Source: an uncultured Alistipes sp. (GTDB taxonomy: Bacteria; Bacteroidota; Bacteroidia; Bacteroidales; Rikenellaceae). Taken from it: DNA of 64,000 nucleotides. The first letter of the stretch is position 1; each line of letters starts with the position of its first letter. The notes beneath the pieces were generated by a model. That model saw only the letters and a program-made list of their open reading frames with translations, made no database searches and had not been told where the DNA came from. This document shows positions 44,404 through 52,534 of this stretch, one piece after another. The DNA lies in NCBI GenBank assembly GCA_948442615.1, contig CAOJSG010000001.1:35341-99340 (forward strand). The letters run 5' to 3'. The position numbers and the translations under genes were made by a program.

Positions 44404-46222
44404 AGGCGGGGTAATAGATGTTCATGTTTTTCACGTAGTCGACCAGGTGCGGGCGCCGGATCGTGTCCGTCAGGTAGTACTCTTCGATCAGGCTGGCGAT
44501 GGGCAGGGCAGCCGAGGCGCCGAATCCGCCGTTTTCGACATAGACCGAGATGGCGATCTTCGGATCGTTCTTCGGGGCGAACGAGAGGAAGGTCGAGTGG
44601 TCGCGGCCGTGGGGATTCTGGGCCGTGCCGGTCTTGCCGCAGACGTCGAGCCCTTCGAGCCGCGCCGCGGTCGAGGTGCCGCCCACGTTCACGCCCCGCC
44701 ACATGCCTTCGACGATCGGTTCGAAATGGCGCGGGTCGACCAGCGTGTAGTGCTTCTCGTAGAAGCGGCGGTCGAGCGAATCCTGTCCTTCGATCTTGCG
44801 GACGATGTGGGGGATGTAGTAATAGCCCCGGTTGGCGACGATGGCCGCCAGGTTGGCCATCTGCAGCGGCGTGCAGCCCAGCTCGCCCTGGCCGATCGAG
44901 AGCGAGAGCACCGTCAGCGAGTTCCACGAGCCGCGGTAGCGCCGGTCGTAGAACGCGCGGTCGGGGACGTAGCCGTTGCCCTCGCCGAGGAAGTCGGAAC
45001 CCAGCTTGCGGCCGAAGCCGAAGCTCTTGACGTACTCCTTCCACCGGTCGAAGCCGTTTTTCACGCCTCCGTATTTCGGGTTGTCCAGGATGTCGCGGAA
45101 GACATAGCAGAAGTAGGCGTTGCACGACGTGGCCACGGCGAAGCGCAGATCGAGCGGCGAGGCGTGCGCGTGGCATTTCATGCTGAGCCGCCCCACCTGG
45201 TAGCCCATGTGGCAGGGGTGCAGGTCCGACGGGCGCAGCACCCCCTCCTGCAGTCCGATCAGCCCCTGAACCAGCTTGAAGGTCGAGCCCGGCGGATAGC
45301 GGGCGCTGACGGCGCGGTTGTAGAGCGGGCGCCGCTTGTTGTGGAGCATCTTCATGTAGTTGTTGCCCCGTTCGCGGCCGACCAGTTCGTCGGGGTCGTA
45401 GGTCGGCGACGAGACCATCATCAGGATTTCGCCCGTGGACGGTTCGATGGCCACGGCGGCGCCCACCTTGCCCTTCATCAGCTCCTCGGCGAAGAGCTGC
45501 AGCCGGGCGTCGATCGTGCAGACCAGGTATTTACCCGGTTCGGCCAGCGAGTCGTAGAGTCCGTTCATGTAGGAGTTCTTGACCGCGCCGTGCGTGTCTA
45601 CCTCCTGGAGCTTCACGCCCTTGCGGCCTTTGAGCAGCGGCTCGTAGGCCGACTCCACGCCGCTCATGCCGATGTAGTCGCCGCGTTTGTATTCGGGATA
45701 GCGTCTGAGCATCTCCCGGTTCACCTCGCCCACGTATCCCAGCAGGTTGCCTCCCACCTTGCGGGGATACTGGCGGACGGTGCGGTAGATGGTGAAGAAT
45801 CCCCGGAAATCGCACTCGTCGAAGAGCAGCTTCTTCTCTTTGGGGATGAAGTTGGCGACCATGTGCGGGATGCGGGGCTGCATGCGGGCGTTGGCCAGCT
45901 CCTTGCGCAGCTTTTCCGGTTCGATGCCCAGCACGCCGCACATGCGTGCGGTGTCGAAGCCCTCCTTGTCCATTTCGCGGTAGATCACCATCAGGTCGTA
46001 GCACTCGCGGCTCTGCACCAGGTATTCGCCGTTGCGGTCGAACACTTCGCCCCGCGGCGGGTACTGGACTACGTGGCGGAGCGTGTTGGCCTTGGCCAGT
46101 TCGCCGTAGCGCCGGTCGATGAGCTGGAGATAGGCCAGGCGCAGCCCGATCGTTCCGAAGATGATGAGCACGACATATTGCAGCGTGCGCATGCGGGCGA
46201 AGCCGTCGCGTCCCGTCGTCAT
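44393..46222 (-). CDS. mrdA: Penicillin-binding protein 2 (transpeptidase)
   Basis: The 609-residue class B PBP has one N-terminal membrane helix (LQYVVLIIFGTIGLRLAYLQ) and a pedestal domain with RGEVFDRNGEYLV. The transpeptidase has Ser313-xx-Lys316 (YPPGSTFK), SCN (about 366-368) and KTGTAQNPHG. It crosslinks the glycan strands made by RodA during elongation. It overlaps mreD by 4 nt (ATGA) and rodA by 11 nt within mreBCD-mrdA-rodA. Confidence 0.96.
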   Translation of the reverse strand: MTTGRDGFARMRTLQYVVLIIFGTIGLRLAYLQLIDRRYGELAKANTLRHVVQYPPRGEVFDRNGEYLVQSRECYDLMVIYREMDKEGFDTARMCGVLGIEPEKLRKELANARMQPRIPHMVANFIPKEKKLLFDECDFRGFFTIYRTVRQYPRKVGGNLLGYVGEVNREMLRRYPEYKRGDYIGMSGVESAYEPLLKGRKGVKLQEVDTHGAVKNSYMNGLYDSLAEPGKYLVCTIDARLQLFAEELMKGKVGAAVAIEPSTGEILMMVSSPTYDPDELVGRERGNNYMKMLHNKRRPLYNRAVSARYPPGSTFKLVQGLIGLQEGVLRPSDLHPCHMGYQVGRLSMKCHAHASPLDLRFAVATSCNAYFCYVFRDILDNPKYGGVKNGFDRWKEYVKSFGFGRKLGSDFLGEGNGYVPDRAFYDRRYRGSWNSLTVLSLSIGQGELGCTPLQMANLAAIVANRGYYYIPHIVRKIEGQDSLDRRFYEKHYTLVDPRHFEPIVEGMWRGVNVGGTSTAARLEGLDVCGKTGTAQNPHGRDHSTFLSFAPKNDPKIAISVYVENGGFGASAALPIASLIEEYYLTDTIRRPHLVDYVKNMNIYYPAYDR

Positions 46223-46737
46223 ATCCGTACCGAAAGTTTGGAGGTGAACAATCGGGCGATCAGCCAGCAGAAGCCCACGGTCGCCGTGCCGCTCACGATC
46301 GTGCGCAGGATCGTCTGCAGGAGGTATTGTCCCGACAGCGACTCCAGTGCGAAGAACAGCGCGTGGTGGATGAGGACCAGCACCGCGAGGTAGTTCAGGA
46401 AGACGGCCTTTCCCAGCCGCTCGACCGAGGGCACGCCCTCCTCGCGGGCGTCGTCGCGGCGGCAGAGGAGCCGCAGGACGTGGGGGCGGAGGAATGCCAG
46501 GAGCACCGTGGCCGCGGTGTTGATCCCGGCCGTGCCCATCGTCCAGTCCATGACCGCGCCCGAGGCCAGCCCCCCGAGCAGCACGAGGGCGTGCGGCAGT
46601 TCGAGCGGCAGCAGCAGCACGAACGCCACGTAGACGAGCGGACAGAGGTAGATGCTGACCGACAGCTGGTTGAACAGGAATATCTGCAGCAGCGCAGTCG
46701 CTGCGAAGAGAATGCCGTACGGGAGGATGCGGTACAT
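46219..46737 (-). CDS. mreD: Rod shape-determining protein MreD
   Basis: The 172-residue protein is nearly all membrane helices (ILPYGILFAATALLQIFLFN, LCPLVYVAFVLLLPLELPHA) and has the low conservation typical of MreD. Identity rests on size, topology and its position between mreC and mrdA. It is a membrane part of the rod complex. Confidence 0.85.
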   Translation of the reverse strand: MYRILPYGILFAATALLQIFLFNQLSVSIYLCPLVYVAFVLLLPLELPHALVLLGGLASGAVMDWTMGTAGINTAATVLLAFLRPHVLRLLCRRDDAREEGVPSVERLGKAVFLNYLAVLVLIHHALFFALESLSGQYLLQTILRTIVSGTATVGFCWLIARLFTSKLSVRI

Positions 46738-46762
46738 GGTTTTCGATGTTGTTCGGTTCGGA

Positions 46763-47587
46763 TCACGGCTCCTGCAGCGACTGCAGTTCGTCGAGGCCCC
46801 GGTTTTCGACCAGGATCACGTCGCCGAGGGCGGTCATGTCGGCGGCCAGCCGGATCCGGACCGTATAGGAGGTTTTGTTCTCGTTCAGTTCGGCGCTCTC
46901 CACGCGGCCGATGGGCACGTCGGCCGGGAAGTAGAGCGAATAGCCGGTCGACACCACCTCGTCGCCCGGCTCGGGCGACGCATACTTCGACAACTCGGTC
47001 ATGGTCACCGTGTTGCGGTCCGTACCGTCCCAGTGGATCGAGCCGAAATAGTCGCTCCCGGCGATCTTGCCGCTGGCGCGGAACGAGGTGTTGAGCGCCG
47101 ATACCGCGACGGCGTAGCGGTCGGAGCAGGTCGCGACGTAGCCGACCATCGCCCCGTCGGCCGACAGGACGGCCATGTCGGGCACCACGCCGTCGCGCCG
47201 CCCCTTGTCCAGCGTGATGAAGTTGCGGCTGCGGTTGACCGAGTTCGAGATCGCGCGGGCCGTGACCAGCCGGTAGGGGCCTTTGTCCGCCCCCTCCATG
47301 TAGCGGGCGAAGAGGAGCGAGTCTCCGGCTGCGCGATAGCCAGCCAGCTGCTCCTCGAGCGTCGCGATGCGGTCGAGCAGGATGCGGTTTTCGCGTCCGA
47401 GCGTGAAATAGCGGCGGATGCCCGAGAAGAAACCGTGCACGCCGCCCGCGATCCGGTTGGAGCCGGTCAGCAGCCGGGCCTGGGTGAAACTGGTCGAGTG
47501 TGCGTAGAAATGGATCGCCGCCCCCTCGATCAGCACGAAGAGCAGCACGACGTGCACACTGCGTATGAATTCGAATAGTTTGTACAA
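46763..47587 (-). CDS. mreC: Rod shape-determining protein MreC
   Basis: The 274-residue protein has one N-terminal membrane helix (IRSVHVVLLFVLIEGAAIHF), a coiled coil (ILLDRIATLEEQLAGYRAAG) and the two beta-barrel domains of MreC, with ITLDKGRRDGVVPDMAVLSA and GDEVVSTGYSLYFPADVPIG. It forms periplasmic filaments that activate PBP2-RodA. It lies 177 nt after mreB and 25 nt before mreD. Confidence 0.93.
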   Translation of the reverse strand: MYKLFEFIRSVHVVLLFVLIEGAAIHFYAHSTSFTQARLLTGSNRIAGGVHGFFSGIRRYFTLGRENRILLDRIATLEEQLAGYRAAGDSLLFARYMEGADKGPYRLVTARAISNSVNRSRNFITLDKGRRDGVVPDMAVLSADGAMVGYVATCSDRYAVAVSALNTSFRASGKIAGSDYFGSIHWDGTDRNTVTMTELSKYASPEPGDEVVSTGYSLYFPADVPIGRVESAELNENKTSYTVRIRLAADMTALGDVILVENRGLDELQSLQEP

Positions 47588-47764
47588 AACCGCGCGCGCT
47601 TAAATGAGAAATGAGCCGCGAGATCGCTCTCCGCCCATTTCCCGGTTTTACAATACGTTGGTTCCCGGCGCCTCCGCCCGTCCCGGCCCGCCCGGCCTCA
47701 GCCCTTTCCGGGGCCGGACTCCGCGGGGTGCGCCGCCGACACGCAGCCGGGCCCGTCCGCGAGG

Positions 47765-48784
47765 CTATTTCATCAGGAACGAGAAGTTGTCGATGTTCTT
47801 CAGCGCGATGCCCGTACCGCGCGCGATGGCCCGCAGCGGATCTTCGGCGATGTGGAACGGCAGGCCGGTCTTCTCCGAAAGACGTCTGTCGAGCCCCTTG
47901 ATGAGGGCGCCGCCGCCCGCCAGGTAGATGCCGTTTTTCACGATGTCGGCGAAAAGCTCGGGCGGCATCGCCTCGAGCACCTTCATCAACGCGGCGTCGA
48001 TCTTCGAGAGCGACTTCTCGAGCGCGTAGGCGATCTCGCTGTACGAGAGCGTGACGGTCTGCGGCAGGGCGGTCAGCATGTTGGGCCCCGTGACGACGAA
48101 CTCTTCGGGCTCCTGCTCGAGGTCGGGCACGGCGGCGCCGATCGAGCATTTGATCGCCTCGGCCGTGCGTTCGCCGATGCGGATGTTATGCTGCGAGCGC
48201 ACGTAGCTCTGGATGTCGGCCGTGAAGACGTCGCCCGCCACGTTGATCGACTCCGAGCAGACGATGCCGCCCAGCGAGATGCAGGCGATCTCCGACGTGC
48301 CGCCGCCGATGTCGATCACCATGTTGCCCTCGGGGGCCTCCACGTCCAGCCCGGCGCCCAGCGCCGCGGCCATGGGTTCGTAGATCATGTAGACCTCGCG
48401 GCCGCCCGCATGCTGGGCCGAGTCGCGCACGGCGCGGATCTCGACGTTGGTCGAGCCCGACGGAATGCAGATCACCATCCGCAGCGACGGGGCGAAGAGG
48501 CTGCCCGAGCGCTTCACCTTCTTGATCATGCCGCGCAGCATCAGCTCCGTGGCGTTGAAGTCGGCGATCACGCCGTCCTTGAGCGGACGGATGGTCTTGA
48601 GGTTCGGATTGGTCTTCTCGTGCATCTGGCGCGCGCGGTGGCCGATGGCCATCACTTTGCCCGAATGCACGTCGAGCGCCACGATCGACGGTTCGTCGAC
48701 CACCACCTTGCCGTTATAGAGTATCAACGTGTTGGCCGTTCCGAGGTCGATGGCCAACTCCTGTGTCAGTGAAAACAGTCCCAT
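47765..48784 (-). CDS. mreB: Actin-like rod shape protein MreB
   Basis: The 339-residue actin homologue starts MGLFSLTQELAIDLGTANTL. It has the phosphate and adenosine motifs AIDLGTANTLI and VIDIGGGTSEIACISLGG, then GIYLAGGGALIKGLD. The start is placed at 48784 because the upstream 85 open residues are low-complexity and outside the family. MreB patches organise cell-wall elongation. It heads the operon mreB-mreC-mreD-mrdA-rodA-ATPase, with a probable promoter about 250 nt upstream. Confidence 0.97.
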   Translation of the reverse strand: MGLFSLTQELAIDLGTANTLILYNGKVVVDEPSIVALDVHSGKVMAIGHRARQMHEKTNPNLKTIRPLKDGVIADFNATELMLRGMIKKVKRSGSLFAPSLRMVICIPSGSTNVEIRAVRDSAQHAGGREVYMIYEPMAAALGAGLDVEAPEGNMVIDIGGGTSEIACISLGGIVCSESINVAGDVFTADIQSYVRSQHNIRIGERTAEAIKCSIGAAVPDLEQEPEEFVVTGPNMLTALPQTVTLSYSEIAYALEKSLSKIDAALMKVLEAMPPELFADIVKNGIYLAGGGALIKGLDRRLSEKTGLPFHIAEDPLRAIARGTGIALKNIDNFSFLMK

Positions 48785-49036
48785 ATCTATCTTGTCAACC
48801 CAAGTGTTCGGTTCGAAAAAATTCCCTCCGCCGCCGCGCGCCCCGGGAGGAGCGGCCCCGGTCCGGAGGATGCGTTCCGGTCTGTCGAAAACCCCGGGAA
48901 AAAGGGAATCCGCGGCGGACGGCGATCCCCGTCGGATAAAAAGAGCGGACGCCATAACCGGCTGATGCCCTGCGGTTTGTTCGTCCGTAGGCCGGCGGCG
49001 TCTCCGCAGCTTCCGCATTCGGGAACGATATCTGCA

Positions 49037-49044
49037 CAAAGGTA
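49037..49044 (-). promoter_or_regulatory. mreB operon -7 element
   Basis: TACCTTTG on the minus strand. The -33 box is weak. It predicts a leader of roughly 245 nt before mreB. Confidence 0.55.
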
Positions 49045-49088
49045 GGAAAAAGGCTCGGAATTTTTTACAACTTTTTTGTTTTTTTTCT

Positions 49089-49096
49089 TACTTTTG
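49089..49096 (+). promoter_or_regulatory. gpsA -7 element
   Basis: TACTTTTG, 21 nt before the gpsA start, in an A/T-rich stretch. It is divergent from the mreB element 45 nt away. Confidence 0.55.
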
Positions 49097-49117
49097 TCTG
49101 CGAATCAAAGATCGTCT

Positions 49118-50125
49118 ATGGATTATAAAATAGGGACCGGGGCCCGCTGCGCCGTGATCGGTCACGGCAGCTGGGCCACGGCGCTGGTCAGGGTGCTCGC
49201 CGAAAACGAAACGCGCGTCGGCTGGTACGTGCGCAACCCCGAGGTGCGGGAGGGGCTGCGCAGCGAGGGGCGCAATCCGCGCTATGTGAGCGACACCGAG
49301 TTCGACGTGTCGCGGCTCGCCCTGTCGGACGACCTCGACGAGACGGTGCGCAACGCCGACATCGTCGTGCTGGCCGTGCCGTCGGCCTATCTGAAGGATT
49401 TTCTCGCACCGCTCACCGTGTCGCTCGAGGACAAGTTCGTCGTGTCGGCCATCAAGGGCATCGTGCCGGGCGACTACAAGACCGTCGTGGAGTATATGCA
49501 CGACCGTTATGCGCTGTCGTACAAGCAGATTGGTATCATCACGGGCCCGTCGCACGCCGAGGAGGTGTCGCGCGGCAAGCTCTCCTACCTGACGGTGGTC
49601 TGCACCGATCCGGAGAACGCCGAGACGCTGAGCGCCAAGATCGCGGCGCCCTATATCCGCCGGACGCTGTCGTCCGACCTCTACGGCGTGGAGTATGCGT
49701 CGATTCTCAAGAATATCTACGCGCTGGCCGTGGGCATGGCCGTCGGGCTGGGCTACGGCGACAACTTCCTGGCCGTGCTGATCTCGAACGGCGCCATGGA
49801 GATGACCCGCTTCCTGGAGGAGAGCTATCCCGCGCGGCGCGACACGTGCGCTTCGGCCTATCTGGGCGACCTGCTGGTAACCTGCTACTCGACCTACAGC
49901 CGCAACCGGCGCCTGGGGCTGCTCGTCGGCCACGGATGCACGGTCAAGAGCGCGCTCAACGAGATGACGATGGTGGCCGAGGGCTACTTCGCCGCCGACT
50001 GCATCCGCCACCTCAACCTGCGCCACCGGATCGAGATGCCGATCGCCGAAATGGTCTACCGGGTGCTGTACGAAGGGGCGTCCGTACGCAGGGCGATGCG
50101 CGAACTGACTGACAAACTGATTTGA
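49118..50125 (+). CDS. gpsA: Glycerol-3-phosphate dehydrogenase [NAD(P)+]
   Basis: The 335-residue enzyme has an N-terminal Rossmann fold whose nucleotide loop reads [15 protein letters not shown], against the common GxGxxG/A pattern. It continues with [37 protein letters not shown] and the catalytic Lys region [20 protein letters not shown]. It makes sn-glycerol-3-phosphate for phospholipid synthesis. ATG 49118 ([11 protein letters not shown]) is chosen over an upstream ATG in the promoter at 49076. pgi follows after 13 nt. Confidence 0.94.
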   Translation: MDYKIGTGARCAVIGHGSWATALVRVLAENETRVGWYVRNPEVREGLRSEGRNPRYVSDTEFDVSRLALSDDLDETVRNADIVVLAVPSAYLKDFLAPLTVSLEDKFVVSAIKGIVPGDYKTVVEYMHDRYALSYKQIGIITGPSHAEEVSRGKLSYLTVVCTDPENAETLSAKIAAPYIRRTLSSDLYGVEYASILKNIYALAVGMAVGLGYGDNFLAVLISNGAMEMTRFLEESYPARRDTCASAYLGDLLVTCYSTYSRNRRLGLLVGHGCTVKSALNEMTMVAEGYFAADCIRHLNLRHRIEMPIAEMVYRVLYEGASVRRAMRELTDKLI

Positions 50126-50138
50126 AACAGATAAGTTT

Positions 50139-51470
50139 ATGAACGTATTGAAACTGGACATTTCCAAAGCCGGCATCGAGATTTCGCCCCGGATGCAGGC
50201 CGAAGCGCAGGCCGCCAACGCCCTGCTGCATTCGAAACAGGGTGCCGGAAACGACTTCCTCGGATGGGTGAACCTCCCGTCGTCGATCACGGCGGACGAC
50301 CTGGCGGCCGTCACGGCGCAGGCCGCCGCGCTCAAGGCGCGGGCCGAAGTGATCGTCTGCATCGGCATCGGCGGCTCCTACCTGGGCGCCAAGGCGGTGC
50401 TCGAGGCCATGAGCGACTCGTTCAAGCTCCTGCACAAGAAGCAGAACGAACCGATCGTGCTCTTCGCCGGGCAGAACATCTCGGAGGACTACACCGCCGA
50501 GCTGCTCGACGCCGTGAAGGAGTATTCGCTGGCGGCGATCGTCATCTCGAAATCGGGCACCACGACCGAGCCGGCCATCGCCTTCCGTCTCGTCAAGGCC
50601 GAACTCGAGCGCCGCTACGGCAAGCAGGGGGCTGCCGAGCGCATCGTGGCCGTGACGGACAAGGCGCGCGGTGCGCTGAAGACGCTCGCCACGCAGGAGG
50701 GCTATCCGACTTTCGTGATTCCGGACGACGTGGGCGGCCGCTTCTCGGTGCTGACGCCCGTCGGGCTGTTGCCGCTGGCCGCTGCCGGCGTCGATGTCGA
50801 GGCGCTGGTCCGCGGCGCGCAGGACATGGAGAAGGCTACGGCCGAGGGGGTTCCCTTCGAGGAGAATCCGTCGGCCCTCTATGCCGCCGCCCGCAACCTG
50901 CTCTACCGCAGCGGCAAGAAGATCGAGATCCTGGGTTCCTACGAACCTAAGCTGCAGTATGTCAACGAGTGGTGGAAGCAGCTCTACGGCGAGAGCGAGG
51001 GCAAGGACGGCAAGGGAATCTTCCCGGCCAGCGTGACGCTCACGGCCGATCTGCACTCGATGGGGCAGTACATCCAGGACGGCGAGCGGACGCTCTTCGA
51101 GACGGTCATTTCGGTCGCTGCGCCCGCGCACGAGGTGAAGATCGAGAGCGATGCGGAGAATCTCGACGGGCTGAACTATCTGGCCGGCAAGCGCATTTCG
51201 GAGGTGAACCGCATGGCCGAGCTGGGCGTGCAGCTGGCGCATGTCGACGGCGGCGTGCCGAACATCCGCATCGAACTGCCGCGGATCGACGCCTACACGG
51301 TCGGGGCGTTGCTCTACTTCTTCGAGAAGGCGTGCGGCATCAGCGGCTACCTGCTGGGCGTCAATCCGTTCGACCAGCCGGGCGTCGAGGCCTACAAGAA
51401 GAACATGTTCGCGCTGCTGGAGAAACCCGGCTACGAGGAGGCCACGAAAGCCATCCGCGAGCGGCTCTGA
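50139..51470 (+). CDS. pgi: Glucose-6-phosphate isomerase
   Basis: The 443-residue enzyme is of the shorter bacterial type. It has [52 protein letters not shown] and the catalytic Glu region [20 protein letters not shown]. It interconverts glucose-6- and fructose-6-phosphate. It is co-transcribed with gpsA (13 nt gap) and followed by a strong terminator. Confidence 0.97.
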   Translation: MNVLKLDISKAGIEISPRMQAEAQAANALLHSKQGAGNDFLGWVNLPSSITADDLAAVTAQAAALKARAEVIVCIGIGGSYLGAKAVLEAMSDSFKLLHKKQNEPIVLFAGQNISEDYTAELLDAVKEYSLAAIVISKSGTTTEPAIAFRLVKAELERRYGKQGAAERIVAVTDKARGALKTLATQEGYPTFVIPDDVGGRFSVLTPVGLLPLAAAGVDVEALVRGAQDMEKATAEGVPFEENPSALYAAARNLLYRSGKKIEILGSYEPKLQYVNEWWKQLYGESEGKDGKGIFPASVTLTADLHSMGQYIQDGERTLFETVISVAAPAHEVKIESDAENLDGLNYLAGKRISEVNRMAELGVQLAHVDGGVPNIRIELPRIDAYTVGALLYFFEKACGISGYLLGVNPFDQPGVEAYKKNMFALLEKPGYEEATKAIRERL

Positions 51471-51489
51471 CCGAGGGTGCGGAAGATGT

Positions 51490-51527
51490 GCGGGGGCGTC
51501 CGGCGAGACCGGGCGCCCCGCTTTTTT
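51490..51527 (+). terminator. gpsA-pgi terminator
   Basis: GCGGGG-(G)CG with inner CCGG pairs against CGCCCCGC and runs into TTTTTT (51522-51527), starting 20 nt after the pgi stop. Confidence 0.88.
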
Positions 51528-51606
51528 CCGTGCGTTCCGGCGGATGCGGGGCGGGTCCGTCTGGCATAAAAAATGCACCTTCGACGCTACCATTTTCCCT
51601 GAAACT

Positions 51607-52257
51607 ATGAAAGCGCGTCCGATCCTGATCCTGCTGCTCTTCGCGGCCTCCGTCCTCGTCCTCGTATGGCTCTATCACGCCTCTGCCGGAAGCAGCCGCA
51701 AACGGGCGGCTTCGCCCTGGCAGGAGACCATCGCCGATCTGGACGAATGCAGCCGCGACAAACATGCGCGGTCGGCCCAGTACACCCATTTCGCCGACAT
51801 CGCCGAGCGCGAAAACGACCGCCAGTCCGCTCGGCTGTTCCGGGCCATGGCGCTTTCGGAGGGAATTCAGGAGCAGAACTGCGTGAAGGCGCTTTCGCGG
51901 CTGGGCGGCACCTATGTGCCGCCGTCCAAGGTGGTCGTTTTCCGCAATTCCACGGGCGAGAACTTGGCCCGGAGCATCGATCTCGAGCAGCATCGCTTCA
52001 CCGAGCGCATGTGCCCGCAGATCGACCGGGCCGTGAGCGCCGGCAACCGCTATGCGGCCAAGATGCTGATCTGGTCGGCTGCCATCGGGCGGCAGCATGT
52101 CCGGCTCATGCAGGCCCGCAATCCGGCGGTCTGCGCCGCCGGGCCGCTCGACTATGCGGTCTGCCCCGTCTGCGGGAATATTTACGACACGGAGTTCTGC
52201 GACCACTATTGTCCCCACTGCCTCACGGGGTGCAAGGACTTCGTCTGGTTCCGGTAG
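51607..52257 (+). CDS. Membrane-anchored rubrerythrin-like protein with apparently degenerate diiron site
   Basis: The 216-residue protein begins with a membrane or signal anchor (PILILLLFAASVLVLVWLYH). Residues about 35-165 follow the four-helix pattern of rubrerythrin (QYTHFADIAERENDRQSARLF; ENLARSIDLEQHRFTERMC). The C-terminus is rubredoxin-like, with Cys-x2-Cys twice (VCPVCGNIYDT, YCPHCLTGC). By eye, several canonical iron ligands are changed: the first-helix Glu is not at its place, the His of the first ExxH is Gln, one Glu of the second GExxxE pair is Arg, and the Glu before the last His is Gly. The Cys4 site is intact. It may be an electron carrier or zinc/iron binder rather than a peroxidase. 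It stands alone between pgi and the AsmA gene. Confidence 0.65.
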   Translation: MKARPILILLLFAASVLVLVWLYHASAGSSRKRAASPWQETIADLDECSRDKHARSAQYTHFADIAERENDRQSARLFRAMALSEGIQEQNCVKALSRLGGTYVPPSKVVVFRNSTGENLARSIDLEQHRFTERMCPQIDRAVSAGNRYAAKMLIWSAAIGRQHVRLMQARNPAVCAAGPLDYAVCPVCGNIYDTEFCDHYCPHCLTGCKDFVWFR

Positions 52258-52477
52258 CGCGGCCGGATCGGTGCGGGAGGCGTGCCGGTGCCGGAGGTTC
52301 GGGCGGCTGTCTTTTCCCGGCGGCGCCTGTTTTCGAGTCTGTTTTCGGGCGGCCTGCTGCGCGCTGTCCGCCTGCCGCCGCATTCATGCGTCGTGTCGGA
52401 GGCCGGGTTGCGATTCTTTTAATATATGTGTCGTGCGCAGCCGGCCGGTGCGGGCCTTCGGTACGGCTCGCGAACGG

Positions 52478-52515
52478 CGAAGGGGGATGCGCGATCGATC
52501 GCGCATCCCCCTTCG
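52478..52515. terminator. Long hairpin downstream of the AsmA-like gene
   Basis: A perfect 18-bp stem (52478-52495 with 52498-52515) with a 2-nt loop. It has no T tract on either side, so it may act as an RNA-stabilising or Rho-linked structure rather than a classic terminator. Confidence 0.6.
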
Positions 52516-52534
52516 TGCTCTCCGTGCGGGCGGA

